A DNA stretch of 64,000 bases from Flavisolibacter ginsenosidimutans (GCF_007970805.1 NZ_CP042433.1:558001-622000); one strand, 5' to 3'. Counted from the stretch's first letter, positions 1 through 9,116 are shown. A program made the numbers and translations. The notes: generated by a model not told the origin, from the sequence alone.

Positions 1-1053
1 GGCTCTCGTCAGCGGTTTGTCCAGCGTAACGGCATAGACTTTTTTTATTTCATTGCTCGGATGCGTTAGCTTTTGCGAAAGATCGCCGTCGTTGGTTAAA
101 AGCAATACGCCAGACGTATTTCTGTCCAACCGGCCAACCGGGTAAATGCGTGCCGGCGGCGCAGTTTTTAAAAGATCCAGAACGGTCTTGCGCTCTTGCG
201 GATCGTCGGTAGTGGTGATGTAATCTTTTGGTTTGTTCAGCAGGATGTAAATAAAATCCTTCACAGGATTCAATCGTTTGCCGGCCACTTTTACTTCGTC
301 GGAAAGCGCAACCTTATGACCCGGCTCCAGAATCAGTTCGCCGTTCACTTTCACTTTACCGCCTTTGATTAAATCCACCGCATCCCTGCGCGAACAAACG
401 CCGCTGTGCGCAATGTACTTGTTCAACGGCATGGCTTCGGTTAAAGGCTTTGTATTTTGCGTTTCCGGTTTCGCGTTCGACCTGTCGTATTTACCGTTCG
501 GTATTGGACGTTTGTTATTTTGACCTTGCGGTTTAGCTAAATGTACTCGGTGAGGCCTTTGTTCACTGCTGTTTCTTTCAAAACTTTTTTGTCCTCTTTC
601 CGGTGAACGATTTTCATTTCGGCTAAACGAAGCCTTGTTGTTTTGTTGGTTGCGAACGGGTTTGAAATCCGGTCTTTTTTTATCGCTTTGAAACGGCCTT
701 TCTCTTTTTTCAAAAGGTCTGTCGCCTTGTTTTTTAAAATCCCTTGGTTTATCAAATCGTTTGTTTCGCGGCTCCTGGTTATTGGTCTTTTTTTCCACTT
801 TAAAGGAAGGCTTCGGTCGTTGGTCGCAGGCTTTCTTTTGAAATCGCGAAGTTGGCGGTTCCAGGTTGTATTTCGGTGGCTGGCCGTTATTGGCCTCCCT
901 GAACTGTGCTCGTTTCTGCCGCTTGTGGGCTGCTATTTCTTCTTCGCGTTCTTTTCTAACATCACGTTTTTCTTTGCGAATTTGTTCCTTCTTTGCCCCG
1001 CCGGATTTTTCTTTTCCTTTAAAAAATTTTTCGAAGCCCGAAGCTTTTTTCAT
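1..1053 (-). CDS. RluB/RsuA-family 23S/16S rRNA pseudouridine synthase, 3' end beyond window
   Basis: The frame is open from an ATG at 1053 to the window edge (351 codons seen). Residues 1 to about 205 are a Lys/Arg/Gln/Asn-rich, low-complexity extension. An S4 RNA-binding domain begins near residue 208 (MPLNKYIAHSGVCSRRDAV). The catalytic motif GRLDRNTSG follows, with its aspartate at about residue 310. The family isomerises uridine to pseudouridine in large or small subunit rRNA; RluB, RluE, RluF and RsuA cannot be told apart here. The basic tail is much longer than in proteobacterial RluB and probably binds RNA (inference). The stop codon lies outside the window. Confidence 0.9.
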   Translation of the reverse strand, partial: MKKASGFEKFFKGKEKSGGAKKEQIRKEKRDVRKEREEEIAAHKRQKRAQFREANNGQPPKYNLEPPTSRFQKKACDQRPKPSFKVEKKTNNQEPRNKRFDKPRDFKKQGDRPFEKRERPFQSDKKRPDFKPVRNQQNNKASFSRNENRSPERGQKSFERNSSEQRPHRVHLAKPQGQNNKRPIPNGKYDRSNAKPETQNTKPLTEAMPLNKYIAHSGVCSRRDAVDLIKGGKVKVNGELILEPGHKVALSDEVKVAGKRLNPVKDFIYILLNKPKDYITTTDDPQERKTVLDLLKTAPPARIYPVGRLDRNTSGVLLLTNDGDLSQKLTHPSNEIKKVYAVTLDKPLTRA

Positions 1054-1146
1054 GTGCTGGAGTTTAGCTGTTTTGCAACAGGATGAACGGCAAAAATAGC
1101 AAACCCCGCCTTACCGACGGGGCGCAACTTACTGTATGGGCAAGGA

Positions 1147-1785
1147 TTAACTGTTTCTGTCCGTTTTGTCTTTGCGGCCTTTGCGCATCTCGTCCATCTT
1201 TTTTTGCTGCTCGGCGTTCAATACGGTTTTGCTTTGTTCACGAAACTGTTTGGCCAAATCACGCATTTGTTCTTTTTTCTGGTCATCATTTAAGGCTGTG
1301 TTGCTGCGAATGTCTTTTGCCTTCGTCCTGAACTCATCGGCCATGCCTTTCAGCTTTGTTTGCTGATCGGCGGAAAGGTTGAGGTCTTTATTCATGAACG
1401 GCATGTGGTTCATGCGGGCGCCGTCTTTCTTGCCGAAGTCACGATCATCTTTATTGCCCTTGTCTTTCCATTCTGCCTTCTTTTTGTTGAGCTGATCTTT
1501 CTGCGCTGGCGTCAGCACGGCGTCAAACTGCGAACGGTATTTTTCGTGCAGCGACTTGCGTTGTTCCGGTGTAACGTTGCCGCTTGTCTTTAGCGCATCC
1601 ATTTCTTTCTTTTCTGCCTGGTGAAGGCTTTTCAGTTGCGCCTTTTGCGCATCGGTTAAATTCAAGTCTTTCATCATGCCCATTCCGGGGCCGCGGTGGT
1701 GGCCTTTTTCGGGACTTGTTGTTTGCGCTTGCGATGCGCCCACAAACAGAACGATGGCCAGTGCGCTTGTTAAGATTTTTTTCAT
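1147..1785 (-). CDS. Spy/CpxP-like periplasmic protein with repeated LTxxQ motifs
   Basis: A 212-residue protein with a signal peptide (residues 1-20, ending SQA) followed by a highly charged helical body. LTxxQ-type motifs recur near residues 43 (LTDAQ), 71 (VTPEQ), 91 (LTPAQ), 137 (LSADQ), 165 (LNDDQ) and 189 (LNAEQ). This pattern defines the Spy/CpxP family of periplasmic chaperones and envelope-stress adaptors. The protein is longer than E. coli Spy (about 160 residues) and appears to hold two copies of the LTxxQ helical unit, separated by a Lys/Asp-rich stretch at about 101-125. The chaperone role is inferred from the family. The C-terminus is very basic. No operon partner is adjacent. 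Confidence 0.75.
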   Translation of the reverse strand: MKKILTSALAIVLFVGASQAQTTSPEKGHHRGPGMGMMKDLNLTDAQKAQLKSLHQAEKKEMDALKTSGNVTPEQRKSLHEKYRSQFDAVLTPAQKDQLNKKKAEWKDKGNKDDRDFGKKDGARMNHMPFMNKDLNLSADQQTKLKGMADEFRTKAKDIRSNTALNDDQKKEQMRDLAKQFREQSKTVLNAEQQKKMDEMRKGRKDKTDRNS

Positions 1786-1965
1786 AACGGTATTGTGTTT
1801 TTTGTTTTTTAAAAGGAACGAATTAAAGACGGACGCAGAAAGATGAAGTTTAAAAGGAGAGAGGTTAAATAAGGTTAATCGGCTTTAATGCGGCCACGGC
1901 TTGTTTGCAAGGCGGCAAATGATGAGCGGTGAAACCGAACCGCCGGTATAAATTATCTTCAACGC

Positions 1966-2406
1966 ATGAAAAAGACTGCACTTTCTCTTCTGCTTTTTTT
2001 CTGCGTTCAATTGCTCCGGGCACAAACCCCCGAAGACTCGGTAAAAGCCGTTGTCAACAAACTGTTTGCCGCCATGAAGGCCAGCGATGCCGCAGCTTTG
2101 GATGCCTGTTTTACCAATGCCGCTCTTTTGCAATCGGTAACGGCGAACGGTGAAGTGAGGAATGAAGAGGTGAAAGAATTTGCAAAACAAATTGCGTCCT
2201 TGCCAAAAGATTCGGCTGATGAACGCATTGTTTTTGAAACGGTGAAAGTGGATGCCAACCTTGCCGTTGTTTGGGCGCCGTATCAGTTTTATTACGCCGG
2301 AAAATTCAGCCACTGCGGCGTAGATTCTTTTCAATTGATACGTGAAGGCGGCCAGTGGAAAATTCATTACCTCATTGACACAAGACGCAAAAAAGGTTGT
2401 CAATAA
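1966..2406 (+). CDS. Secreted NTF2-like (SnoaL/DUF4440-type) protein
   Basis: A 146-residue protein with a signal peptide (residues 1-19, ending LLRAQ). The mature part has the order expected of a small NTF2-like fold: an N-terminal helix (VVNKLFAAMKASDAAALDAC), then beta strands including VVWAPYQFYYAGKFSHCGVD and a final strand WKIHYLIDTRR. Related exported proteins are common in Bacteroidota and mostly have no known function. The stop codon overlaps the 3' end of the convergent purB gene by 7 bp, so the two transcripts run into each other. Confidence 0.7.
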   Translation: MKKTALSLLLFFCVQLLRAQTPEDSVKAVVNKLFAAMKASDAAALDACFTNAALLQSVTANGEVRNEEVKEFAKQIASLPKDSADERIVFETVKVDANLAVVWAPYQFYYAGKFSHCGVDSFQLIREGGQWKIHYLIDTRRKKGCQ

Positions 2407-3746
2407 TCGGGATGAACGCCGGTGTAATTATGCGGCGTTACGGCTTTTAATTCTTTTTTTACCGCCGCAGAAACGTCCAGCGAATCCACAAAGCTGTGAA
2501 TGGCTTTCTTGTCAATTTTCTGCTTGCCCCGGGTTAAGCCTTTCAAGGCTTCGTAAGGTGCGGGATATGCTTCGCGCCGTAAAATAGTTTGAATGGCTTC
2601 GGCTACCACGGCCCAATTCTCTTCCAGGTCCGCTTCCAACTTCTCGTTGTTCAAAACCAACTTGTCCAGTCCTTTTTCAATGGAACGAAACGCAATGACG
2701 ATGTGCGCAAACGGAACTCCGACGTTACGCAAAACCGTTGAATCGGTCAGGTCGCGTTGCAGACGAGACACCGGAAGCTTTGCCGAAAGATGTTCGAGCA
2801 AGGCATTGGCAAGCCCCAGGTTGCCTTCGGCGTTTTCAAAATCAATCGGATTTACTTTGTGCGGCATCGCCGACGAACCCACTTCACCTTCTTTTGTTTT
2901 TTGCTTGAAGTAATCCATCGAAATGTAGGTCCACACGTCACGGCAAAAATCAACCAGAATATTATTGATGCGCTTGAGGCTGTCGAAGCTGGCGGCAAGG
3001 TTGTCGTAATGTTCAATCTGCGTAGTGAATTGCAAACGCTGCAAGCCCAGAATGTCTTCCACAAATTCGCCGGCAAAGCCAATCCAGTCTTTCTTTGGGA
3101 AGGCTACGTGATGCGCATTAAAATTGCCCGTAGCGCCGCCAAACTTGGCACTCACCGGAATGTACAATGCTTGCTCCACGGCGTTTTCGATGCGTTCCAC
3201 AAAGACCATGATTTCTTTGCCAAGCCTTGTAGGACTGGCCGGTTGTCCGTGTGTGCGGGCCAGCATCGGAACGTCTTTCCATTCGCCGGCCAGCAAGCGC
3301 AACTCGCTGTTTAAATTCAGCAAGGCTGGAAAGTATTCAAACTCCAGCGCATGTTTCCACGAAAGAGGAATTGCGGTATTGTTAATGTCTTGGGATGTTA
3401 AACCAAAATGCACCCATTCCAAAACGTCTGCTTCACCAATGGTCCGCAGTTTCTCTTTGATAAAATATTCCACGGCTTTTACGTCGTGGTTCGTGGTGTG
3501 TTCAATACTTTTTATTTCCAGTGCATCTTCCATGCTGAATTCTTCCTTGATGCGGAAAAGTTCTTTTGCGGTTTTATCCGACAGGTCTACCATCTTTTTT
3601 TGCGAGAGGAAAAGAAGGTATTCGACTTCCACCAACACGCGGTATTTAATCAAGGCATATTCCGAAAAATATTCGTCAAGGTGTTGCACTTGTTTGCGGT
3701 AACGTCCGTCAATCGGCGAAATAGCGGTAAGAGATGATAAATCCAT
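2400..3746 (-). CDS. purB: Adenylosuccinate lyase
   Basis: PurB splits succinyl-AMP and SAICAR, releasing fumarate in two steps of purine synthesis. From the ATG at 3746 the protein is 448 residues and begins MDLSSLTAISPIDGRY, very like E. coli PurB (456 residues). The fumarase/aspartase signature SSAMPHKVNP lies at about 291-300 and the catalytic ARTHGQP at 163-169. An in-frame ATG at 3818 would add 24 residues unlike PurB, so I use the internal start. A -7 box on this strand sits at 3838-3845, leaving a leader of about 90 nt whose end contains heptamer repeats overlapping the start codon. Confidence 0.95.
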   Translation of the reverse strand: MDLSSLTAISPIDGRYRKQVQHLDEYFSEYALIKYRVLVEVEYLLFLSQKKMVDLSDKTAKELFRIKEEFSMEDALEIKSIEHTTNHDVKAVEYFIKEKLRTIGEADVLEWVHFGLTSQDINNTAIPLSWKHALEFEYFPALLNLNSELRLLAGEWKDVPMLARTHGQPASPTRLGKEIMVFVERIENAVEQALYIPVSAKFGGATGNFNAHHVAFPKKDWIGFAGEFVEDILGLQRLQFTTQIEHYDNLAASFDSLKRINNILVDFCRDVWTYISMDYFKQKTKEGEVGSSAMPHKVNPIDFENAEGNLGLANALLEHLSAKLPVSRLQRDLTDSTVLRNVGVPFAHIVIAFRSIEKGLDKLVLNNEKLEADLEENWAVVAEAIQTILRREAYPAPYEALKGLTRGKQKIDKKAIHSFVDSLDVSAAVKKELKAVTPHNYTGVHPDY

Positions 3747-3765
3747 AATGAGTAATGAATGATGA
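3745..3765. repeat. Heptamer array abutting purB start (three xTrATGA units)
   Basis: Three 7-nt units ATAATGA, GTAATGA and ATGATGA run without a gap. The first overlaps the purB ATG (complement of 3744-3746). The array lies in the purB leader. Confidence 0.5.
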
Positions 3766-3825
3766 GCGAAGACTCCACGAAAATTCATCGCGACAATCCT
3801 TCCAATAATCCCGGCCATCCGCGGT

Positions 3826-3833
3826 TATCTTAG
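3826..3833 (+). promoter_or_regulatory. Candidate -7 box for mqnA (TATCTTAG)
   Basis: A near match to the Bacteroidota -7 consensus TAnnTTTG, 18 nt upstream of the mqnA start. It lies beside the opposing purB -7 box, so the two divergent promoters overlap. Confidence 0.4.
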
Positions 3834-3837
3834 CGCC

Positions 3838-3845
3838 CAAAATTA
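3838..3845 (-). promoter_or_regulatory. Candidate -7 box for purB (TAATTTTG)
   Basis: An exact TAnnTTTG match on the minus strand, about 92 nt upstream of the chosen purB start. Confidence 0.4.
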
Positions 3846-3851
3846 GACGAT

Positions 3852-4625
3852 TTGAAGAAGATACGTGTAGCGGCGGTCAGCTATTTAAACACCAAGCCCT
3901 TGTTGTACGGCATTCGTCGCAGTGCCGTAATGAACGAAATTGAATTGATCGAAGACTATCCCGCAAAAATTGCCCAATTGCTTATTGATGATAAAGTGGA
4001 TGTAGGGCTGATACCCGTTGCGGCCACAACACGGTTGGAGCAATGGCACATTGTGGGAGATTACGGCATTGCCGCCGACGGAGCCGTGGCATCGGTTTGT
4101 TTGTTCAGCGAAGTGCCGGTTGAAAACGTTCAAAAAGTTTTGCTCGATTACCAGTCGCGTACCTCGGTGAACCTGGCCAAAATTCTCTTGCGGGAATATT
4201 GGAAGAAAGATGTTGAACTGGTTGACGCTACGGGCGAAGATTACCGGTCGCAAATCAGCGGAACGACCGCCGGCGTTGTCATTGGCGACCGGGCTTTGGA
4301 ACAACGAAGCCGCTCAAAATACATTTATGATTTGGGCGAGGCATGGAAGGCGCATACCGGTTTGCCTTTTGTGTTTGCTGCATGGATCAGCAAGCATCCG
4401 TTACCCAAAGAGTTTGAAGAACGTTTTAACGAGGCTAACCGTTTGGGATTGCAGCACATTGATGAAGTGGCGAAAGAAAACCCTTCGCCATTTTTTGACT
4501 TGAAAACTTATTTCACCCGCTGCATTCATTATAACCTGACGCCTGAAAAAAGAGAGGGCTTGAAGTTGTTCTTGGAAAAGCTGAAACATTATTCGTTACA
4601 GCCGAATCCAGGTGTCGGGCAATAA
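3852..4625 (+). CDS. mqnA: Chorismate dehydratase of the futalosine menaquinone pathway
   Basis: MqnA dehydrates chorismate to 3-enolpyruvylbenzoate, the first step of the futalosine route to menaquinone. The 257-residue protein begins KKIRVAAVSYLNTKPLLYGI, the usual MqnA opening, and has the periplasmic-binding-protein-like fold of the family (TRLEQWHIVGDYGIAADGAV, then SVNLAKILLREYW, VIGDRALE and GLPFVFAAWIS). Translation appears to start at TTG (3852); no in-frame ATG fits the conserved N-terminus. The 3' end overlaps the convergent fucosyltransferase gene by 30 bp. The gene implies that menaquinone is the respiratory quinone, in keeping with the cbb3 oxidase locus near the other end of the window. 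Confidence 0.9.
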   Translation: MKKIRVAAVSYLNTKPLLYGIRRSAVMNEIELIEDYPAKIAQLLIDDKVDVGLIPVAATTRLEQWHIVGDYGIAADGAVASVCLFSEVPVENVQKVLLDYQSRTSVNLAKILLREYWKKDVELVDATGEDYRSQISGTTAGVVIGDRALEQRSRSKYIYDLGEAWKAHTGLPFVFAAWISKHPLPKEFEERFNEANRLGLQHIDEVAKENPSPFFDLKTYFTRCIHYNLTPEKREGLKLFLEKLKHYSLQPNPGVGQ

Positions 4626-5450
4626 ATCTTGCGTGTCTTTCGGGCCTTCGTTGAACCATCTTTTCGGCGCAACGACAAGCTTGTCAGCGTGGTTATTCAA
4701 CCAGGCGGCCCACCAGCTAAAACTGCTGTTGGCAATGATGTTGTGCCGGCATTGCGACATCAGGTAAAAATCTTCGTAATGGTTTTTGGCAACGCGGCCA
4801 GAAACAATTTCCGAACCCTCAACGGTCAGTTCTTTTGCGGCCGAGGGATCGTCTGAAAAAAAATAAAATTGCGGTTCTTCTCTCAAATGTTTCTTCACAT
4901 AGGCGATTGCTTGCTGGTAATACTGTTGTGGTAAGACGCCGTGTACACGAAGGCTCTCGGCATTTTTATAATCACCCCGGCGAACGTGAACAGCAACAGA
5001 ATTTTCTTGCGAAATTTTTTGAGCGAAGGCTTTTATTTCTGCTGAAAACGAGTCTTTGAAAACGAATTCCTGCCGGATGATTTCTTTTACCGCGGCAAAA
5101 TATTTTTCACTTTGAAAATAGCCTTGCACGTAAACCGGCGAACGCAAGGAAAAAAAAGCCGGGTCGAAATGAAAGAAAGGTTCTTTGTAAAAACGCTTAT
5201 GCGAAGCGGGAGAGAGGCGAGCCTTCATCCGTTGAAAAGAAGTACTGGCTTTGTAATCTTTTATTTCTTCACCGGTGGCAATGTTGTACACAACATTGAA
5301 ATGATTTAATTCAAAGTCGCGAAGCTGGTAATCTTTAAATCCGGTGAGGTCTAATTTAAGTTCAGCGTTGTTTTGTACCGCAAGTGCTTTGCCTGCCGCG
5401 TATTGGAAGAGTTGATTGCCTAAGCCGCCGAGGATTTTGGTGACGATCAT
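4596..5450 (-). CDS. GT11 alpha-1,2-fucosyltransferase-like glycosyltransferase
   Basis: A 284-residue protein from the ATG at 5450. It opens with MIVTKILGGLGNQLFQYAAG, the glycosyltransferase family 11 signature, and carries the GDP-fucose-binding motif HVRRGDY near residue 157. SSFSWWAAWL near the C-terminus is also typical. GT11 enzymes move fucose from GDP-fucose onto galactose or related sugars in surface polysaccharides. The GDP-L-fucose synthase at 8157 would supply the donor. An upstream ATG at 5495 would overlap the preceding gene and adds residues unlike the family, so it was not used. The gene is the last of three minus-strand genes with short spacings. Confidence 0.88.
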   Translation of the reverse strand: MIVTKILGGLGNQLFQYAAGKALAVQNNAELKLDLTGFKDYQLRDFELNHFNVVYNIATGEEIKDYKASTSFQRMKARLSPASHKRFYKEPFFHFDPAFFSLRSPVYVQGYFQSEKYFAAVKEIIRQEFVFKDSFSAEIKAFAQKISQENSVAVHVRRGDYKNAESLRVHGVLPQQYYQQAIAYVKKHLREEPQFYFFSDDPSAAKELTVEGSEIVSGRVAKNHYEDFYLMSQCRHNIIANSSFSWWAAWLNNHADKLVVAPKRWFNEGPKDTQDLLPDTWIRL

Positions 5451-5481
5451 TTGGTGCGACAAAAAGTTTACAATCTTCAAA

Positions 5482-6318
5482 TTATTTCTTCTCACTAAAA
5501 GGATAGCAAAATATGTTTAGTTGAACATCAAAGCTTGCGCCTGTTGTTTTTTCAACGAAGGGATGGTCCAAATTATCGGCTGCCATTTTTATATAAACTT
5601 GAAAATTCTGTTTCAGTACCGCAAATAAAGCCGCTAATTTTTCACTTTCCGCTGCTTTGCCGTGGTATTCTACAAACAGGTTTTGGACGTTATGCAGGAA
5701 AGGCGCACAATCTTTTACAACCTCTAGTTCGGCACCTTCAATGTCAATTTTTAAAAAATCAACTTTTGTGTTTTGCAATACATCGGCCAATCGTTCGGCT
5801 TGCATCTTTACAACGTTTGTTGATGTTTGCTGGTTAGCAATGCCGCTTCCCTGTGTTCCATCGGATGCGAACAACAATTCTTCGTTATTGATCCATACCG
5901 CCTTTTGGCGGCACTCAACATTGGTTAATTTGTTGCGTTCAACGTTCTGCTTTAGAAGAGTAAGATTATCCGCATCGGGCTCGTATGCAATCAGCTTTGC
6001 TTTCGGATAAAGGCTTTTGAAATAAAGTACGCTTAGTCCAATGTTTGCACCGCAGTCAATGATCAACGGCGCATCGGTGTTGGCCTTGAAAAAATAAATC
6101 TCGTCTTCAAACAATTCTTTGTACGTGTGCAGCAATTCGTACGGTCGTTTGTAAGCGACGTGAAGATGTCCAAATTGAATTTGCTTAATTGCTTTGTCAT
6201 CCTGGTGCTTCAAAATTTTTTCTTTCGTCCAGCTCAACGACGGAAAGCGTGAAGACTTCTTTTTTTTGCTCAAGCGATGAACGAGGCCTTTCAAAATTGT
6301 AGAAACGGAAACAGCCAT
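5482..6318 (-). CDS. FkbM-family SAM-dependent methyltransferase
   Basis: A 278-residue protein from the ATG at 6318. The FkbM methyltransferase core is clear: PLIIDCGANIGLSVLYFKSL (SAM motif I), KLIAYEPDADNLTLLKQNV, and VDFLKIDIEGAELEVVKDC. FkbM-type enzymes O-methylate sugars or polyketides; beside glycosyltransferases they usually modify surface glycans. The ORF can be extended upstream to 6408, but that would overlap the DUF268 gene. With the chosen start the gap is 16 nt, consistent with an operon with its neighbours. Confidence 0.85.
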   Translation of the reverse strand: MAVSVSTILKGLVHRLSKKKKSSRFPSLSWTKEKILKHQDDKAIKQIQFGHLHVAYKRPYELLHTYKELFEDEIYFFKANTDAPLIIDCGANIGLSVLYFKSLYPKAKLIAYEPDADNLTLLKQNVERNKLTNVECRQKAVWINNEELLFASDGTQGSGIANQQTSTNVVKMQAERLADVLQNTKVDFLKIDIEGAELEVVKDCAPFLHNVQNLFVEYHGKAAESEKLAALFAVLKQNFQVYIKMAADNLDHPFVEKTTGASFDVQLNIFCYPFSEKK

Positions 6319-6334
6319 AAAACTCTGCAAGCTT

Positions 6335-7084
6335 TTATTCTTTCGTAAACCAAAAACAGCCGCAGCCGTATTGTTGTTGCGCCACCATGTTCGGGTCTGC
6401 GTTTTCAATCAATCCGCCAGTATCGGGAACCAGCGAAAATTCTTTCAGCACAAGCGGATGAAAATATTCGGCAATCTGCTCAAAGCTATAAACGCGGTGT
6501 GCGTTGAATTGAATTACTGGTTTGCCCACGGGTGTTACAAACAACAAATTTCCGCCGGGTTTTAGTACACGTTTTAATTCGGCAATGGCCTTTAAATCGC
6601 CGGTTGCGTCCAGCGGATCACCGTAGCGGCCAAGGCCAATGTGCTCGATCGTATGCATGCAGGAAAGGCTTTCGATTGCATCATTGTCAAAAGGCAGTCG
6701 AAGCAAATCGGCGAAGGCTGAAGAAAAATTATTCAGGTTTAATTGCGCGGGACGGTAATCGTAAAACTTTACGGGCACAAAGGCCGACACGATGGAGCTA
6801 AACGAAAGAATGGAAGAAATGTCAACGTGTTCATGCGGCTTTATTTGCGCCAGCTTTCTTGCAGCCCAAGCGGGATGATAAGTGTAATGCTGGTCAAAAG
6901 GCGTAAACTTTAATGCATCGCTCAGGCAAGGATAAGCGTCTTTCCATTGAACGGGAAAACGATTGCCGGTTGCCTTTTTCACCTGGCGAAATTGCCCGAG
7001 GTATTGAAAAAAACGAACGGCGGTTTTGGGATAGCGAATCAGGACTTTCTTGGCCGTTTGTACCGCATAATCTTTAACGAACAT
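6335..7084 (-). CDS. DUF268-family SAM methyltransferase-like protein
   Basis: A 249-residue protein. The conserved DUF268 body is visible: HVDISSILSFSSIVSAFVPV, FYDYRPAQLNL, CMHTIEHIGLGRYGDPLDA, LKRVLKPGGNLLFVTPVGKP and FNAHRVYSFEQIAEYF. The fold is that of a class I SAM methyltransferase; substrates are unknown, and members often lie in polysaccharide loci. The start is uncertain. An ATG at 7114 adds ten residues, but a TAnnTTTG box (TACCTTTG, minus strand, 7090-7097) sits just upstream of the ATG at 7084, which would favour the shorter form with almost no leader. The gene opens a three-gene glycan-modification set. Confidence 0.8.
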   Translation of the reverse strand: MFVKDYAVQTAKKVLIRYPKTAVRFFQYLGQFRQVKKATGNRFPVQWKDAYPCLSDALKFTPFDQHYTYHPAWAARKLAQIKPHEHVDISSILSFSSIVSAFVPVKFYDYRPAQLNLNNFSSAFADLLRLPFDNDAIESLSCMHTIEHIGLGRYGDPLDATGDLKAIAELKRVLKPGGNLLFVTPVGKPVIQFNAHRVYSFEQIAEYFHPLVLKEFSLVPDTGGLIENADPNMVAQQQYGCGCFWFTKE

Positions 7085-7148
7085 AGCGCCAAAGGTAAAG
7101 GCTGCCCGCTGCATCCGCTTCAGACTTTCCGTAGTTGGTATTGCCGCT

Positions 7149-7156
7149 TATCTTTG
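7149..7156 (+). promoter_or_regulatory. Candidate -7 box (TATCTTTG) for the GT2 gene
   Basis: An exact TAnnTTTG match 17 nt upstream of the GT2 start codon. No good TTG element is seen at the usual spacing. Confidence 0.45.
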
Positions 7157-7173
7157 CGCCTCTTTAAACACAC

Positions 7174-8094
7174 ATGAATCCGCTGGTCAGCATTTGCATT
7201 CCCACGTACAAGCAAACGTTTTTGTTGAAAGAAAACCTGGATTCTGTTTGCGCACAATTGTACCAAAATATTGAAGTGCTCGTGTCGGACGACACGCCGG
7301 ACGATGCCGTAAAAAGCCTGGTGGAAACTTACGCTGACCGCTTGCCGTTAAGCTACTTTAAAAACAGTCCTTCTTTGGGTTCGCCGGCTAATTGGAATGC
7401 GGTTCTTCAAAAAGCCAAAGGCGAATTTGTTTTGCTTTTGCATCACGATGATCAGTTTGCACGACCCGATTCGCTTGCGCTTTTGTTAAAGCCTTTCCGG
7501 ATTAATCCTGCGGTTGATTTCTCTTTTGGCAGAAACGAAAGCATTGAAAATTTGGCGAAAGGCAAGGCTTTTCCTTGGAGTTATTTCAATCGTTATTACC
7601 GCGATCCTTCTTTGCTGATTGCACGAAACACGCTTGGCGCGCCAAGCAATGTTTTACTGCGGCGCCAAGTGGTGCAGCTTTACGACGAACGCTTCAAGTG
7701 GATTGTTGACGTAGAATGTTACTATCGTCTTTTCAAGGGCGGCAAAAAGTTTGCGTACACCGATCAAGACCTGATTAAAACCGGCCGGCACGAGGGACAA
7801 ATAACGAACGAGTGCCTTAACGACAGCAGCATTGTACTTTACGAAAATCTCACGTTCGCGATTGAAAAAATCAGGAAACCGAAAAGCATTGTCGTCTTTG
7901 ATTTTTACTGGCGGCTGCTGCGGAACAATAACGTGCGGTCGGTGGATGACATAACCGTTATCGGCATTGAGGAAGCACGGTTGCCGCGCTTTATTCGCAC
8001 CATTATAAAGGCGCAAAGCAAGGTGCCGGTAACGTTGTTGCGGAAGGGTTTTGTTTCCAAAATGCTGATGGCTGCAACCTACGCTTTCCTGTAG
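7174..8094 (+). CDS. Family 2 glycosyltransferase
   Basis: A 306-residue protein that begins with the GT2 nucleotide-binding strand [20 protein letters not shown]. Also seen are [33 protein letters not shown] and the DxD-type HHDDQ motif near residue 90, which binds the metal and nucleotide-sugar. GT2 enzymes are inverting transferases, and the substrate cannot be predicted. It lies between the minus-strand fucosyltransferase/methyltransferase group and the GDP-fucose synthase, so a role in the same glycan is likely (inference). No membrane segment is obvious. Confidence 0.87.
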   Translation: MNPLVSICIPTYKQTFLLKENLDSVCAQLYQNIEVLVSDDTPDDAVKSLVETYADRLPLSYFKNSPSLGSPANWNAVLQKAKGEFVLLLHHDDQFARPDSLALLLKPFRINPAVDFSFGRNESIENLAKGKAFPWSYFNRYYRDPSLLIARNTLGAPSNVLLRRQVVQLYDERFKWIVDVECYYRLFKGGKKFAYTDQDLIKTGRHEGQITNECLNDSSIVLYENLTFAIEKIRKPKSIVVFDFYWRLLRNNNVRSVDDITVIGIEEARLPRFIRTIIKAQSKVPVTLLRKGFVSKMLMAATYAFL

Positions 8095-8103
8095 GCCGTG
8101 TAC

Positions 8104-8134
8104 TTGCACAACGGCCTTTATTCCGCTACATTTG
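8104..8134 (+). promoter_or_regulatory. Bacteroidota-type promoter TTG-N20-TACATTTG for fcl
   Basis: TTG at 8104-8106 and TACATTTG at 8127-8134, with a 20-nt spacer. This is the best full match to the -33/-7 consensus in the window. It lies 22 nt upstream of the fcl start. Confidence 0.65.
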
Positions 8135-8156
8135 CCCGAATTTTACTGCAGCACCA

Positions 8157-9116
8157 ATGAAAAATGCAATGAAGCAAAACAGCAAAATATACGTTGCCGG
8201 GCATCGAGGCATGGTGGGTTCGGCCCTTGTGCGAAAATTAAAAGCAGAAGGTTATCAAAACATCATTACCAAAACGTCTTCGCAACTTGATCTGCGCAAC
8301 CAGCAAGCCGTGAACGATTTTTTTGAAACGGAAGCCCCGGAATACGTTTTTCTTGCCGCTGCAAAAGTGGGCGGCATCGTGGCTAACAATACTTACCGCG
8401 CCGATTTTTTGTACGAGAACCTGATGATTGAAGCAAACATCATTCACGCGGCTTATCGCAACAAGGTGACAAAGCTTTTGTTTCTGGGCAGTTCGTGCAT
8501 TTATCCAAAGATGGCACCGCAGCCCATCAAAGAAGGATATCTCCTGACCGGTCTTCTCGAACAAACCAACGAACCTTACGCCATTGCTAAAATTGCGGGC
8601 ATCAAATTGTGCGAAGCCTATCGTGACCAATACGGCTGCAATTTTATTTCGGCCATGCCCACCAATTTATACGGACAAGGCGACAATTATCACCTGCAAA
8701 ACTCACACGTTCTTCCGGCGCTCATTCGCAAGTTTGATACGGCTGTAAAAGAAAATTTGCCTGAAGTAGAAATCTGGGGAACAGGCAAGCCATTGCGGGA
8801 GTTTATGTACGTTGATGATTTGGCCGACGCCTCTTTTTTCCTGATGAACAACTACGACGAAAAAGAGTTTGTAAACGTGGGCACCGGCGAAGAAGTGACC
8901 ATTAAAGAATTGGCCGAGACAGTAGCGAAAGTAACCGGCTATAAGGACGCAATTGTTTTTAATACCGAAAAGCCCGACGGCACGCCGCGAAAATTAATGG
9001 ACAGCTCCAAACTGCATGCCCTTGGCTGGAAGCATCAGGTATCGTTAGAAGAAGGTTTGAAAAAAGCGTATGGACATTACCTGAAAGAAAAAGAGGGCGC
9101 CTTGAAAGAAGCCTAA
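8157..9116 (+). CDS. fcl: GDP-L-fucose synthase
   Basis: This enzyme (also WcaG) epimerises and reduces GDP-4-keto-6-deoxymannose to GDP-L-fucose with NADPH. The 319-residue protein has the extended-SDR Rossmann motif [12 protein letters not shown] (residues 14-25). Its catalytic triad sits in LGSSCIYPK (about 110-118) and YAIAK (Y141, K145), followed by [14 protein letters not shown]. All are diagnostic. The partner GMD (GDP-mannose 4,6-dehydratase) is not in the window. A second ATG at 8169 is possible. The gene supplies the donor for the GT11 fucosyltransferase nearby. Confidence 0.94.
   Translation: MKNAMKQNSKIYVAGHRGMVGSALVRKLKAEGYQNIITKTSSQLDLRNQQAVNDFFETEAPEYVFLAAAKVGGIVANNTYRADFLYENLMIEANIIHAAYRNKVTKLLFLGSSCIYPKMAPQPIKEGYLLTGLLEQTNEPYAIAKIAGIKLCEAYRDQYGCNFISAMPTNLYGQGDNYHLQNSHVLPALIRKFDTAVKENLPEVEIWGTGKPLREFMYVDDLADASFFLMNNYDEKEFVNVGTGEEVTIKELAETVAKVTGYKDAIVFNTEKPDGTPRKLMDSSKLHALGWKHQVSLEEGLKKAYGHYLKEKEGALKEA

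Noticed and set aside
643..1086. A 147-codon Phe-rich frame on the plus strand
   Set aside because: It is the shadow of the pseudouridine synthase gene on the minus strand, whose motifs are clear. The Phe content comes from antisense Lys/Glu codons.
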